Assembly (NCBI RefSeq): GCF_003344785.1
Contig: NZ_QPMK01000007.1
Coordinates: 106,210 to 170,209 of the forward strand
Reading direction: 5' to 3'
Length of the DNA stretch: 64,000 nucleotides
Source of the DNA: Thalassococcus profundi
Lineage (GTDB): Bacteria > Pseudomonadota > Alphaproteobacteria > Rhodobacterales > Rhodobacteraceae
Made by a program: the position numbers and the translations under genes. This document shows positions 15,001 to 20,054 of the stretch, in pieces (positions within the stretch are counted from its first letter, which is position 1; every line of letters begins with the position of its first letter). The notes below the pieces were generated by a model. The model was given only the letters and a program-made list of their open reading frames with translations, ran no database searches and was not told the origin of the DNA.

Positions 15001-18000
15001 GACCTCTATGCGGGCCAGGGCTTCGGCGTCGCCAACGCCTTTACCGACGACACGGTCTGGGGCTTCAACACCACCGTCACCTCGGACGTCAGCGACATCT
15101 GGGCGACCTGGTCCGACTGGGCCAACGCCACCGCCTCGACGCTGGTGGACGGCGGCGGGATCGACACGCTGGACCTCTCGGGCTACGACGACAACACGCT
15201 GATCTCGCTGGTAGAAACCACGCGCGATGCATTGGTGCCGTCGTTCTCGAACATCGGCGGTCTGTTCGGCAACCTGACGCTGGCCGAAGGCACGGTGATC
15301 GAGAACGCCATCGGCGGCGCCGGGGCAGAGACCTTCTGGGGCAACGACGCCGACAACCGGCTGGTCGGCAACGGCGGGCAGGACACATTCCACGACAGCG
15401 ACGGCGCCGACACCTATGTGGGCGGCAGCGGCACCGATCTGGTGCGCTTCGACGGCAACTTCGGCGACTACGCCTTCGACCTCTTCGAGGACACGATCGA
15501 GGTGATCGGCAACGCCGTCACCGACGTGGTCGACGCGACGGTGGATTTCCTGTCCTTCCTCGACCGCACGCTCAGCTGGCGCGCGCTGGCGGACGAGATC
15601 GCGCCGGGCGCCGCAGATGCCATTCCGGATGAAACGCCCGAGCCCGGCCCGGTCCGCCCCGGCATCACCGCCGATGGGCTGCCCACGCTCGCGGACGGGG
15701 TGTACCTGCTGTCGATGACCGACGGCAGCGACGTGCCCTTCTGGCTCTCCATCGACCGCGACACCGGCGTCATCAGCGGCGACGTGCCGTTCAACATCCG
15801 TGCCGACCTCATGCTCGACGTGACGCTGACCAACGGCACGGATACCTACGTGCAGACGATCACCGTTGCCGCCGATGGCAACGAGGGCGCATCGGTGGTC
15901 TTCACGCCGGACGAAGGCTGGAACGGCACCTACACGGTCGGCTACGTCATCACCGACGATGCCCAGGGCACCGGCGAGGGCCAGGTGGTGATCGAGGTGC
16001 TGCCGGTCAACGATCCGCCCGAGGCGGTCGCCGACCGGCTGACGGTCAACGAGGACACGGCGCTGGTCATCGACCCCGCGACGCTCACCGCGAACGACAT
16101 CGACGTGGACGGAGATCCGCTCACCGTGCTGTCGGTCTCGAATCCGTCGAACGGAACCGTCACCTTCGAGAACGGTCAGATCACCTTCACGCCGACCGCG
16201 AATTACGACGGTCCCGCCGGGTTCGACTACGTGGTCAGCGACGGCGCGGATGGCGAGGATACCGGCCGGGTGGAGATCACCGTGGTGTCGACCAACCGCG
16301 CGCCCGATGCCGTCACCGACCGCTTCGCCGCGGTCGAGGACGAACCGCTCACCATTGCCATCGCCGACCTGCTGGCCAACGATATCGACCCCGACGGCGA
16401 TCCCTTCACCTTCGTCGGCATCGACTCGACCGCACCGGGCGCCCGCAGTTTCCTGCTGCCCGGCGGCGAGATCCAGTTCGTGCCGGACGAGGATGTGAAC
16501 GGAGAGATCGTCTTTACCTACCGCGTGACCGATGGCCGGGCCACCGGCACCGGGCAGGTCGTGCTTGACGTGGCGCCGGTCAACGACGGTCCGCGCCTGT
16601 CGGACGATCCGGTGATCGCGGGCACAGAAGACACGCTGATGACCGTGGACATGGCGCAGATCATCGCCAACGATACGGATATCGAGGGCGACACCTTCAC
16701 CGTCACACGCGTGTACGACCCCGAGAACGGCAGCGTCACGCTCGACGGTACCATCGCCACCTTCACCCCGCGCGCCGACTACTTCGGCAATGCCGGGTTC
16801 CGCTACGTGGTCACAGACGCGCGGGGCGCGACGTCAGAGGGCTTCGTCAACATCACCCTCAGTCCGGAAAACGACCTGCCGCAGCCGGTGCTCGACCGCC
16901 TGGTCACTGACGAGGACCAGCCGCTCGAGATCAGCGCCGCCGACCTTCTGGCCAACGATGTCGACCCCGATGGTGACACGCTGACGCTGCTGTCGGTCAA
17001 CGGCGCGACGCAGCTGGCGAACGGCAACTGGCTCTTCACGCCGCGGCCCGACAATTTCGAGGAGGAAACGCTCACCTACACCGTCACCGACGGTGGCGGG
17101 ATGCCGGTGCTGGGGCAGATCATCATCGACCTGATCCCGGTCCCCGACGATCCGCGCGCATCCGACGACACGTTGTCGGGCACCGAGGACACGGTGCTGA
17201 CCGTCTTCCCCGGCACACTGCTGGACAACGACGTGGAACCCGACCTGCAGGCGCTCACGATCACCGGCTTTGACAACATGCTGGGGCTCAGCGTCGAGAT
17301 CGATGCGCTGGGGCAGGTGGTGATCACGCCCGATGCCAATCACAACGGCCTCGCGCGGTTCGACTATACGGTGGCGGACAGCACAGGCCGCAGCGACACG
17401 GCACGGGTGACGGTGACCTTCGCCGCGGTCAACGACGCGCCGGAGATCGCCGCCGTAACGCTCGCAGGCACCGAGGACACGGCCTTTGCCGCGACGCTCG
17501 ACCCGGCGATCTTCTCGGACGTGGACGGCGATCCGCTGCAGGTCGGCCTGCGCGGCGCGGGTGCATCGGCACTGCCGGCCTGGCTGGCCTTCGATCTCTC
17601 GACCCTGACGCTCTCGGGCATGCCACCGAAGGATTTCAACGGGAATGTCGCGCTGGAGCTCTTCGCCTTCGACGGCATGGTCGAGACGGTGGAGTCCCTG
17701 ACCCTGACCATCGCGCCGGTCAACGACGCGCCTGGGATCGCGCCGATCGCCCTGCAAGGCACGGAGGACGCGGCCCTGGCGATCACGCTCGACGCCGCGG
17801 CCTTCATCGATGTGGACGGCGACACCCTGACCATCGACCTGCGCGGCGCGGGCGGCGCGGCCTTGCCAGACTGGCTGGCCTTCGATCCCGCAACGCTGGC
17901 GCTCACCGGCACCCCGCCGGCAGATTTCAACGGCGACGTGGCGCTCGAAGTCGCGGCTTTCGACGGCACGGTCGAGACGGTGGCCCCGGTCACCCTTACC

Positions 18001-20025
18001 ATCGCGCCTGCGCCGGATGCGCCGCGCGCGCAGAACGACTTCATCGATATCGGCACCGATCTTGTGGTGACGGTGAATGTCGCGGACCTTCTGGCCAACG
18101 ACAGCGATCCGGATGGCGATGCTCTGGTGGTGACCTCGGTGACCGGTGGCGACGGGTTCGACGCGGTGCTGGAGGGCGAGACCGTCACCCTGACGCGCGA
18201 TCCGCGGCTGGGCGGGCAGATCGCCATGGGCTACGAGGTCAGTGACGGCACGCTGACAGATCAGGCGGTGCTGCTGATCGACCTCGAGGTCGCCAACCGA
18301 GCGCCCGCCATCGCCGCCTTCGGTCCGCTGACCGGCGACGAGGACGCCGCCTTCGACCTTGCGATCCCGGTCGACGCAATCACCGATCCCGATGGCGATG
18401 CGCTGACCCTGACGGTGGCCCGGGCCGGCGGCACGGCATTGCCGGATTGGCTGAGCTTCGATGCCGACACGCTGCGCCTGACCGGCACGCCTCCGGCGCA
18501 TTTCTTCGGCACCGTGGCTCTGCAGATCAGCGCCGGGGACGGCCAGCTGAGCGCGACGCGAAGCTTCGACCTGGTGATCGCGCCGGTCAACGACGCGCCC
18601 ACGTTGTCGGCGCCGCTGTCCGACCGCTCCGCGACCGAGGACACGCCGTTCGCCGTCCAGCTTCAGCAGGGGCTTTATTCGGATATCGACGGCGACGCGC
18701 TGAGCTTTGCGTTGAAACAGGCGGATGGCCTGTCGTTGCCGGACTGGATTGCCTTCGACACGGAGACGCTGACGCTGACCGGCCAGGCACCGCAGGATTT
18801 CTTCGGCGATGTTGAGCTGCGGCTCGAAATCTCGGACGGGCAGGCGGTGATTTCCGACGATTTCACCCTCAGCGTCGCGGGCACCCCCGATGCGCCGGTC
18901 CTGGTCACGCCGCTGCCGGATATCGACACCGGCGACACTGGTCTGAAACTGAGCACCGGAACGCCATTCGTGGTCACGGCGCCGCTGGGCAACTTCGCCG
19001 ATCCCGACGAAGAGCCGCTGCAATTCGCGGCGCGTCTTGCCGATGGCAGCGCGCTGCCGGGCTGGCTGAGCTTCGACGGCAGCAGCTTTGCCGGAACTGC
19101 GTCGCGCGACGGGGTCGGACCGGACGGGCGTATCGAGATCGAGCTGCTGGCCAGCGACGGGACCGATACGGTGTCGGACGTCTTTGCGCTGGATTTCGAC
19201 CTGCGCAACAGCGCGCCGGTGGCCGCCGACGATGCCTTCGACATCACCGTTCCGAACATCCTGCAGATCGACCAGTCGGCACTGCTGGCCAATGACAGCG
19301 ACGCGGATGCGGGCGACACGCTGCAGGTGATCGCGGTGGGAGAGGCCGATCACGGCACGGTCAGTTTCGAGGATGGCGTGGTGACCTATCTTGCCGATTT
19401 CGACCACAACGGCACCGACCGGTTCACCTACACGGTGAGCGACGGCGCCGACACCGCAGAGGCGACAGTCACGGTCACGGTCGACAACCCCTTCGACCGG
19501 GTCGAAACCGGCGGGGGCGGCAGCGATTTCCTGTTCGGGCGCGGCGGCGACGACCTGATCCTGGCGGGTGCCGGACGCGACTTCCTCTTTGCCTCGCGCG
19601 GCGACGATTACGTCGACGGCGGCCGGGGCAACGACCTTGTGTCGGGCGGGCAGGGCAACGACACGCTGCTGGGCGGCGCCGGGCGGGACACGATCTTTGC
19701 CGGATCGGGCGACGACGTGATCGCGGGCGGGCGCGGCAACGACCGGATCTTCGGCGGCTCGGGGCGCGACAGCTTCCGGTTCGAGACCGGGGACGGGTCG
19801 GACGTCATCTACGGCTTCGAGACGGCGCGCGCGCGGCGCAACTCGATCATCCCCGGCGACGAGCTGCGGCTGAGCGTCGAGGGCATCGACAGCTTCGCGG
19901 ATCTGATGGCCAATGCCAGCCAGACCGGGGGCGGCGTGCTGCTCGACCTGGGCGGCGGCGACCAGATATTCCTCGCCGGCACCCGTCTTGCGGCACTGGA
20001 TGAAGACCAGTTCACGTTCTACTAA
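1..20025 (+). CDS. Giant RTX / cadherin-like secreted protein with internal serralysin-type protease (5' partial)
   Basis: The frame is open from base 1, and the residues before the first GTG at 22 fit the repeat pattern, so the N-terminus lies outside the window. From codon 22 there are 6,667 residues. In order: about 20 RTX units of the HCBP-related type (roughly residues 1-2670), about seven cadherin-like repeats (2670-3365), a dense GGxGxD RTX block (3370-3860), more cadherin-like repeats (3870-4700), an M10/serralysin-like protease (about 4710-5155), further cadherin-like and dystroglycan-type repeats (5200-6485), and a C-terminal RTX block ending in DEDQFTFY, a typical type I secretion tail. 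The family is exported uncleaved through type I systems and folds outside the cell on calcium. The secretion genes follow 29 bp downstream. Likely a surface or released adhesin-protease; the target is unknown. Confidence 0.93.
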   Translation, partial: FEEIAARVLDEAGTEGDDAIYGMLNDNILNGRGGDDFLTGLEGSDSYVFGRDYGHDVILDDDYSLKLFGAPDDYLNFIDDLRWTDFDFERDGAGDTLTLRIKGTEDAVTLTDYLKSVPLVGYVNLIEELTFGDGTVWSWTKLLQHYVDIARTTGDDTIYGFQVGDVIDGGAGDDLLVGQGGGDTFIYERGYGTDTILSFGDEKTVDRVELRGIASDEVRFDRTDLDLIVTVIDTGERLILKDQYVRDGKQKHATEELVFSDRIMVFTDLNAEDIDLVGTSGDETITGSNLSEKLDGRAGDDLLVGRDGGDTYVFDAGYGNDTIADTQERAAWENRRFVPNITADTVEFGGDITRENILYTKDGNDLVISIVDRTDTLRIRDQFASLTKGVERFKFYDGTEIAISDVEELLSIEGGNRGDNVIDGLPDQENVLDGRQGDDILRGGNLGDTYAFGAGYDLDIIEERSDSAGIVDRVVFGETVRADTLIVRRSGDDLLIDLGNGEDVLTIVGGLGSRSIEEFLFADGTVLTTDDFRDRLLAGDAGDNQLIGFAGRADTMAGGAGSDAMEGQTGDDVYRFGFGDGADSARDTGGVDRVEFGTGVTQADIRFTEVGTDLLITLTRTGETLVILDGVSSDDRDWIETFAFDDGAELSLADARLRALADKQNTGMDVIDATVLPQDYAITPGAGFDGVIMDSDTQVTFRAGDGIDRIELPANVGDARIVLDDLTSADVVVRVTRIDGDDLTLSFPETGDQIILVGARAATQLPVIAFANGIEWGRAELFAAVIDAQQTAGDDVIFGTVVSDTIEGGTGNDDIRGEAANDLFIFTLGDGRDVVSDTAGSDTLEIRGYAPEDMRVSLPVNGSAAFGLDARVELVLSFPGTGDEITLRYDEDLNGVDSVRFEDGTILTRDALIAEVVGKGTDFAEFIAGTAGNDTIEPGGGDDTVEDVGGNDVYIFRAGDGRDIIDEDGSRYDSNTLRLPDHVPADVKAFRPADSNDLVLRLPDGDEILLPDLFLTYAGNITRVEFGNGNVWNQTTLRAAADSGFVPPYPREITGTNSGETLTGTALSEVIEGRLGSDTYVFQRGGGVDIIQSDTGRNEFNTLRIEGYDFAEARFERSPTDIADLVIRFDGTDDRITLRDAWYDGHTSSTYVNGEWLRTYWRMISTFAFDDQSLTYDQLVQHLLESQISDGDDAIAAIGSAETIEAGLGDDTISGDLGDDTIVFRQGDGNDVILPSSGSGRATLQIMDYAAADVTVSRDIYAKAGYVLTFAGSSDSITLVGSGRTSLGGVDRIEFQDGTVWTGATLDALAPSAEGATGTPGDDWLRGTTGAELFEGFGGDDYIEADDGEDTIAFSRGDGVETVYGDDYPGFHLELRDIDPGDIRLLIVPVRQESVYTYSRPVELRITGSDDRMYLLDGEEGLDSITFGDGTVWNRAQIEAAFETFPAPAGGEITVDVSPYVSSHASTAADEIHLVPIFSDGSQQITFTYAAGGGHDVFVSLDPGMGHQNRMVMSGIASTEYEARLVPFTSPVNQYGEGPDLLLTFGTPDDSVRIVSPVGEWEPTAIQEIEFSDGVIVSMDDLVAEAEAAELVDPRALSGPVVLTRGTETGRYFAEPPFVPGGPGPIGNEELPPPPDGEPLPPPDGEPLPDGGPLDLFLADVLITDISVRKQAQEYILDVAPRAPDGSDAMEIWLGGIYALDLIAVTVESGGTDPEFITFYGSDLAALVPPPATTEGDDVIALEGMAPVTIEGQGGDDLITSDSAQTTFVYERGDGEDLVTAGSERFLSTQENTLELIGIAPEDVKLVQHGGDLLIRILESTEGAGDGGVIRFIDGFFVDSYSAPTPFSSRLGAITFDNGTVWTAGDIEAAVRRELGTDGNDVIEDLDGPQVYDMKKGDDVVISDTNTNDSYVYRNGDGFDVVEDAGYNYAFAGQPGEDVLTFPDLLRSDIALVRDGYDLRIDILTDAARGIAAGSITLKDAYFTDGGYNYLIERLVFADGSESLMSDEIQTLLDAQATDGDDALLAPGQSFVLEGGLGNDTMAGHAEADTYRYSRGDGHDEILEERDYDLATDVLELTDILRSDVTYEVTPAGLILRIAESAEGAGDAGSILIHGMLAGTDYPFEAEDAGVGIEKIVFGDGTEMTLGALSTELLAAQVTPFADYLEGSTGNDTIEGKAGDDILAGDAGADTYIYTRGDGADWIVDSAYESAQVDRLVLHGIDPADVTLRRGHDEDMILLVADSAPGAGDGGRIVVRDSLSTYPGQGIEEIAFDDGTVWLRDTFAGMIDVAGPTDGDDRVVGTDAADTLEGLQGDDLLQGEDGADTYVFARGDGADVVEDIYSSANRIVVSGYEASELLFERRGIDGRDLIVRFADSADQIIVLNGLDNAYRALPVSQIELTDDGTIFTIAAIQASLVSGQSSDGDDVIVGSDLGDALQGGPGTDLVDGREGDDAYTFAAGDGDDRFADSGAYDDNDVLTLTDYAPEDLEYALRAGANSLDLVLFFSGTRDRVILENALADDREGVDRVIFADGTEWDRAEMRAQAIAFAQRPGAEPVLGFDGNDSFGGSSGDDTLSGGEGADSYTFRRGHGDDVIVEGPTQAFGTDRLSLPDFVSTEVSVARLFKGSDTVVLRFASSPDDSLTITDALAPDNAGVEQIAFSDGVTWTPATLLTLLDNNAPVATDDGYFTATIGEALVLVAATLLRNDFDADGDPVSIIAVQGGDDGFAEIDANGNIVFTPDADFYGPTQFTYTLSDGRNGITTGTVDLRVRPVAEARDDTGLTVAEDGFLTIDAVRLLSNDLDGDRMIVSQAYGAQNGTVSLASNGQITYTPDADFNGTDTFTYVANTPEGGRAEATVTVEVTPVNDAPDARDNSGFVTDEDVPIQIVASLLAVNDSDPDGEPLTVTSVSSSDTMDVTLTEDGVILATPRAYFYGQAYFDYTVEDAAGASDTARVFVTVNPVNNAPEPVRDTVTTDEDVPFVIAAADLLGNDIDRDNDLLTITSLTGFDYGGNATLLDNGTILFEPNANFNGTGRFNYVVSDGEGGSAIGTVDVVVNPVNDRPVARDDSYRSAAFSTVLRGTEDVALVIPIAELMKNDSDVESQALSFENVSNPGDGVIEIVGGNVVFTPDQDFWGETTFSYLVSDPQGLVDDATVTLFFDNVGDAPPVAVPDEILVYEDVPITIPAALLLANDTDIDRDPLEISGWRLPDFAEQFFDPFTGSLERDENGDFVYTPALNETRENGFYYYVTDNADGTTEGYVDITIIAVNDQPSAVPDSVASTPLDVPLVVRIADILANDFDVDDDPDGPKSISFVGVDSASVGTATVRDGFIVLDVPAGYSGPVELVYRITDTEGVEDTTTITAIVEGSYARLLTGTPQDDLLIGNALNETVEGLAGADIIESGAGSDTVRGGAGEDTILAGDGDDLIDGGDDADSIEGGAGFDTVTYEGSNVAVRVDLAARIGQGGFAQGDLITGVEGLIGTDWNDTLQGGLADNRIVGRAGRDLIEGRDGDDTLLGETGNDTLVGGAGADSIDGGDGADTADYRGSAAGVTVSLADGTASGGDATGDVLNGIEHLFGSDEADSLAGDAGDNRLDGGRGDDTLTGGDGDDTLSGGRGADAMIGGAGIDVADYTLSVTGVRIDMADGSAGGGDATGDTFDGIEIMQGSFHDDTIAGDAADNILRGGRGADDIEGRGGYDIVDFSMADEGVGVDLATGTGTAGEALGDSYAGIEGVLGSVWSDTITGGAGDETFDGNWGDDTVSGGAGSDGYVFGYDSGTDLVIEAGAATDTDRVLLEDDIAPKDLSVIRDGDDLLLELERDEGFLIDTLRVTDHFLSPEAGIEEVVFADGTVWDRSQIEALQRLGRFNAADDIYRLAIEDEEALIDPAFLIQNDADEVDGIRLIGVENAVNGTVAITPEGLISFTGDQDFNGDAFFDYILEDRFGRQSSARVEVNVAPVNDAPVGAADGVYAGTEDTVLRISYADLLGNDFDVDGDPLTIVAVTPLLADDGSELYPETPSLKDLPYTEAATHGIVWLDGTHVNFDPRADHFGFAGFRYTLADPDGATGQADVELYLLPVNDAPRSADDEYTIRLERTTDITVASLMSNDYDVEDDGFTFEGVHSEFGGGMVYDAESGVISFTPDALGAAGFSYDLVDDRGARSTIDVQITVIPLNDPPVARDDGPFVTDEDTVLVIDPADLLANDTDDTDPLDEVLFISGLDRFAENGRVAWTDDGMIAFTPRADYNGQAGFKYEVADGNGGFDVGYVNVTILPSNDGPVPRDDIALALEDEVSWIIPGEVFGNDLDPEGDVIFFESVKILGVIDGDYETRSPVDVSYGFDLARLDPGVTATAALADGGDLPEGLVFDAATLTFTGALPDGQTDPLDVTVTLTNPADGSTHVTPVTLATDADLAAGVTVQPPVALFDLGAGDWSLRPAGNQPLPGWLEFDAETLQLTKVTDAPLDDTDPLRLQLRFEPEPEVLPDGTLAFGRRGFAIEVLIDPQAEIPAEVNALFANDPFFAAQGLYALPIRADATLEARNESGAPLSDWLSFDAAEFSFEGTPPPVFVGTPPVRVEVADAGLSYSVLTELPVDATYDLTVADGFGTNLQSDRFQLLTPEDFYGQVVVQYLAADEKGGVSEDPAEIVVNVLNTPETPEAVDDAYEILEDGSIAIPFAEILANDFDEDGDAIRIVGMNPGTMTTITRGSLRLIDPSEMDGGSGGSGGTSGADTSGAMGLAMLELEAKIAAFGFETDQAPQPHEADIHCPCCGATFILENGAPTDDGLGGAIAPATGTDFGDLDALTDFLTGGFWTGSDRAHNLTDAGTDPNDGVILYNLTGYDEDADGITVERAELVREAFKLLEATLGIDFEETTETDRAVTDIFFGDNRDGANAQTVLTTGGVVDYSLINIQPDWSGGTSTYNDYTLQTIFHEIGHALGLGHQGFYNLVGDFGADREFDNDSWQSSMMSYFAQTENFHVVADLALLQSPMAVDWMALDDLYAGQGFGVANAFTDDTVWGFNTTVTSDVSDIWATWSDWANATASTLVDGGGIDTLDLSGYDDNTLISLVETTRDALVPSFSNIGGLFGNLTLAEGTVIENAIGGAGAETFWGNDADNRLVGNGGQDTFHDSDGADTYVGGSGTDLVRFDGNFGDYAFDLFEDTIEVIGNAVTDVVDATVDFLSFLDRTLSWRALADEIAPGAADAIPDETPEPGPVRPGITADGLPTLADGVYLLSMTDGSDVPFWLSIDRDTGVISGDVPFNIRADLMLDVTLTNGTDTYVQTITVAADGNEGASVVFTPDEGWNGTYTVGYVITDDAQGTGEGQVVIEVLPVNDPPEAVADRLTVNEDTALVIDPATLTANDIDVDGDPLTVLSVSNPSNGTVTFENGQITFTPTANYDGPAGFDYVVSDGADGEDTGRVEITVVSTNRAPDAVTDRFAAVEDEPLTIAIADLLANDIDPDGDPFTFVGIDSTAPGARSFLLPGGEIQFVPDEDVNGEIVFTYRVTDGRATGTGQVVLDVAPVNDGPRLSDDPVIAGTEDTLMTVDMAQIIANDTDIEGDTFTVTRVYDPENGSVTLDGTIATFTPRADYFGNAGFRYVVTDARGATSEGFVNITLSPENDLPQPVLDRLVTDEDQPLEISAADLLANDVDPDGDTLTLLSVNGATQLANGNWLFTPRPDNFEEETLTYTVTDGGGMPVLGQIIIDLIPVPDDPRASDDTLSGTEDTVLTVFPGTLLDNDVEPDLQALTITGFDNMLGLSVEIDALGQVVITPDANHNGLARFDYTVADSTGRSDTARVTVTFAAVNDAPEIAAVTLAGTEDTAFAATLDPAIFSDVDGDPLQVGLRGAGASALPAWLAFDLSTLTLSGMPPKDFNGNVALELFAFDGMVETVESLTLTIAPVNDAPGIAPIALQGTEDAALAITLDAAAFIDVDGDTLTIDLRGAGGAALPDWLAFDPATLALTGTPPADFNGDVALEVAAFDGTVETVAPVTLTIAPAPDAPRAQNDFIDIGTDLVVTVNVADLLANDSDPDGDALVVTSVTGGDGFDAVLEGETVTLTRDPRLGGQIAMGYEVSDGTLTDQAVLLIDLEVANRAPAIAAFGPLTGDEDAAFDLAIPVDAITDPDGDALTLTVARAGGTALPDWLSFDADTLRLTGTPPAHFFGTVALQISAGDGQLSATRSFDLVIAPVNDAPTLSAPLSDRSATEDTPFAVQLQQGLYSDIDGDALSFALKQADGLSLPDWIAFDTETLTLTGQAPQDFFGDVELRLEISDGQAVISDDFTLSVAGTPDAPVLVTPLPDIDTGDTGLKLSTGTPFVVTAPLGNFADPDEEPLQFAARLADGSALPGWLSFDGSSFAGTASRDGVGPDGRIEIELLASDGTDTVSDVFALDFDLRNSAPVAADDAFDITVPNILQIDQSALLANDSDADAGDTLQVIAVGEADHGTVSFEDGVVTYLADFDHNGTDRFTYTVSDGADTAEATVTVTVDNPFDRVETGGGGSDFLFGRGGDDLILAGAGRDFLFASRGDDYVDGGRGNDLVSGGQGNDTLLGGAGRDTIFAGSGDDVIAGGRGNDRIFGGSGRDSFRFETGDGSDVIYGFETARARRNSIIPGDELRLSVEGIDSFADLMANASQTGGGVLLDLGGGDQIFLAGTRLAALDEDQFTFY
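22..8030 (+). other. N-terminal array of HCBP-related RTX units
   Basis: About 19-20 units of roughly 130 residues. Each opens with a GDDxIxG calcium-binding motif, continues with a DTYxFxRGxGxD segment, a VDRVELRG-like strand, an LVIxxxGTxDRITLxD strand, and closes with FADGTVWD or a variant. Units near 1985-2340 and 4330-4760 have lost the GDD motif. A proline-rich linker (PPPPDGEP type) interrupts the array at about 4840-4965. The architecture matches the haemolysin-type calcium-binding related family found in other long RTX proteins. Confidence 0.85.
8035..10122 (+). other. Cadherin-like tandem repeats, block 1
   Basis: About seven repeats of around 95 residues, each with a PVARDD-like start, a TDEDVPxxI strand, LLANDxDxDGDPL, a FTPDADFxG strand and FTYxVxDxxG, joined by VNDAP linkers. 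This is the tandem cadherin/VCBS-like fold common in large bacterial adhesins, where acidic residues at the linkers bind calcium and stiffen the rod. Confidence 0.85.
10125..11605 (+). other. Central classical RTX nonapeptide block
   Basis: Dense GGxGxDxLx nonapeptides (for example GGAGADSIDGGDGAD) arranged as three or four beta-roll segments separated by serralysin-like spacers of the type DYRGSAAGVTVSLADG. It ends in one HCBP-related unit (FADGTVWDRSQ). It separates two cadherin-like rods. Confidence 0.85.
11640..14105 (+). other. Cadherin-like tandem repeats, block 2, with an embedded insert
   Basis: Cadherin-like repeats with TDEDTVLVIDP and LLANDxD motifs. The repeat beginning near 12840 is interrupted after GDYETRS (about 12985) by roughly 285 residues of Ig-like units (LPEGLVFDAATLTFTG type) and resumes at LLTPEDFYGQ (about 13850). 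The last repeat here (from about 13978) is itself cut off and followed by the protease module. Confidence 0.75.
14150..15490 (+). other. Serralysin-like (M10B) metalloprotease module inside the giant protein
   Basis: A glycine/serine linker (SGGSGGTSG) leads to a HCPCCG motif at about 14299-14319, then a catalytic domain. HEIGHALGLGH at 14800-14832 is the HExxHxxGxxH zinc site of metzincins, and SSMMSYF about 30 residues on supplies the Met-turn. The Asp-rich stretch GDFGADREFDND lies between them. A short RTX segment (GNDADNRLVGNGGQD) follows, as in the C-terminal domain of free serralysins. All catalytic residues are present, so activity is expected (inference). Unlike free serralysins it is followed by about 1,500 more residues. 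Confidence 0.88.
15640..19480 (+). other. Cadherin-like and dystroglycan-type repeats, block 3
   Basis: It opens with the second half of the repeat split by the protease (VVFTPDEGWNGTYTVGY, near 15895), then about five cadherin-like repeats, then three to four dystroglycan-type repeats (LPDWLAFDPATLALTG, DFNGDVALEV) between 17450 and 18890, and a final cadherin-like repeat near 19210-19480. The repeats are far more alike to each other than to block 1. Confidence 0.75.
19490..20025 (+). other. C-terminal RTX block and type I secretion signal
   Basis: About ten nonapeptides (GGRGNDLVSGGQGND type) followed by DSFRFETGDGSDVIYGFE and an uncleaved tail of about 70 residues ending in QFTFY. Hydrophobic/acidic C-termini of this form are what PrtD/HlyB-type exporters recognise. 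Confidence 0.85.
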
Positions 20026-20054
20026 GGACCGCACCAGTTCAGGAGCCGACCCGG

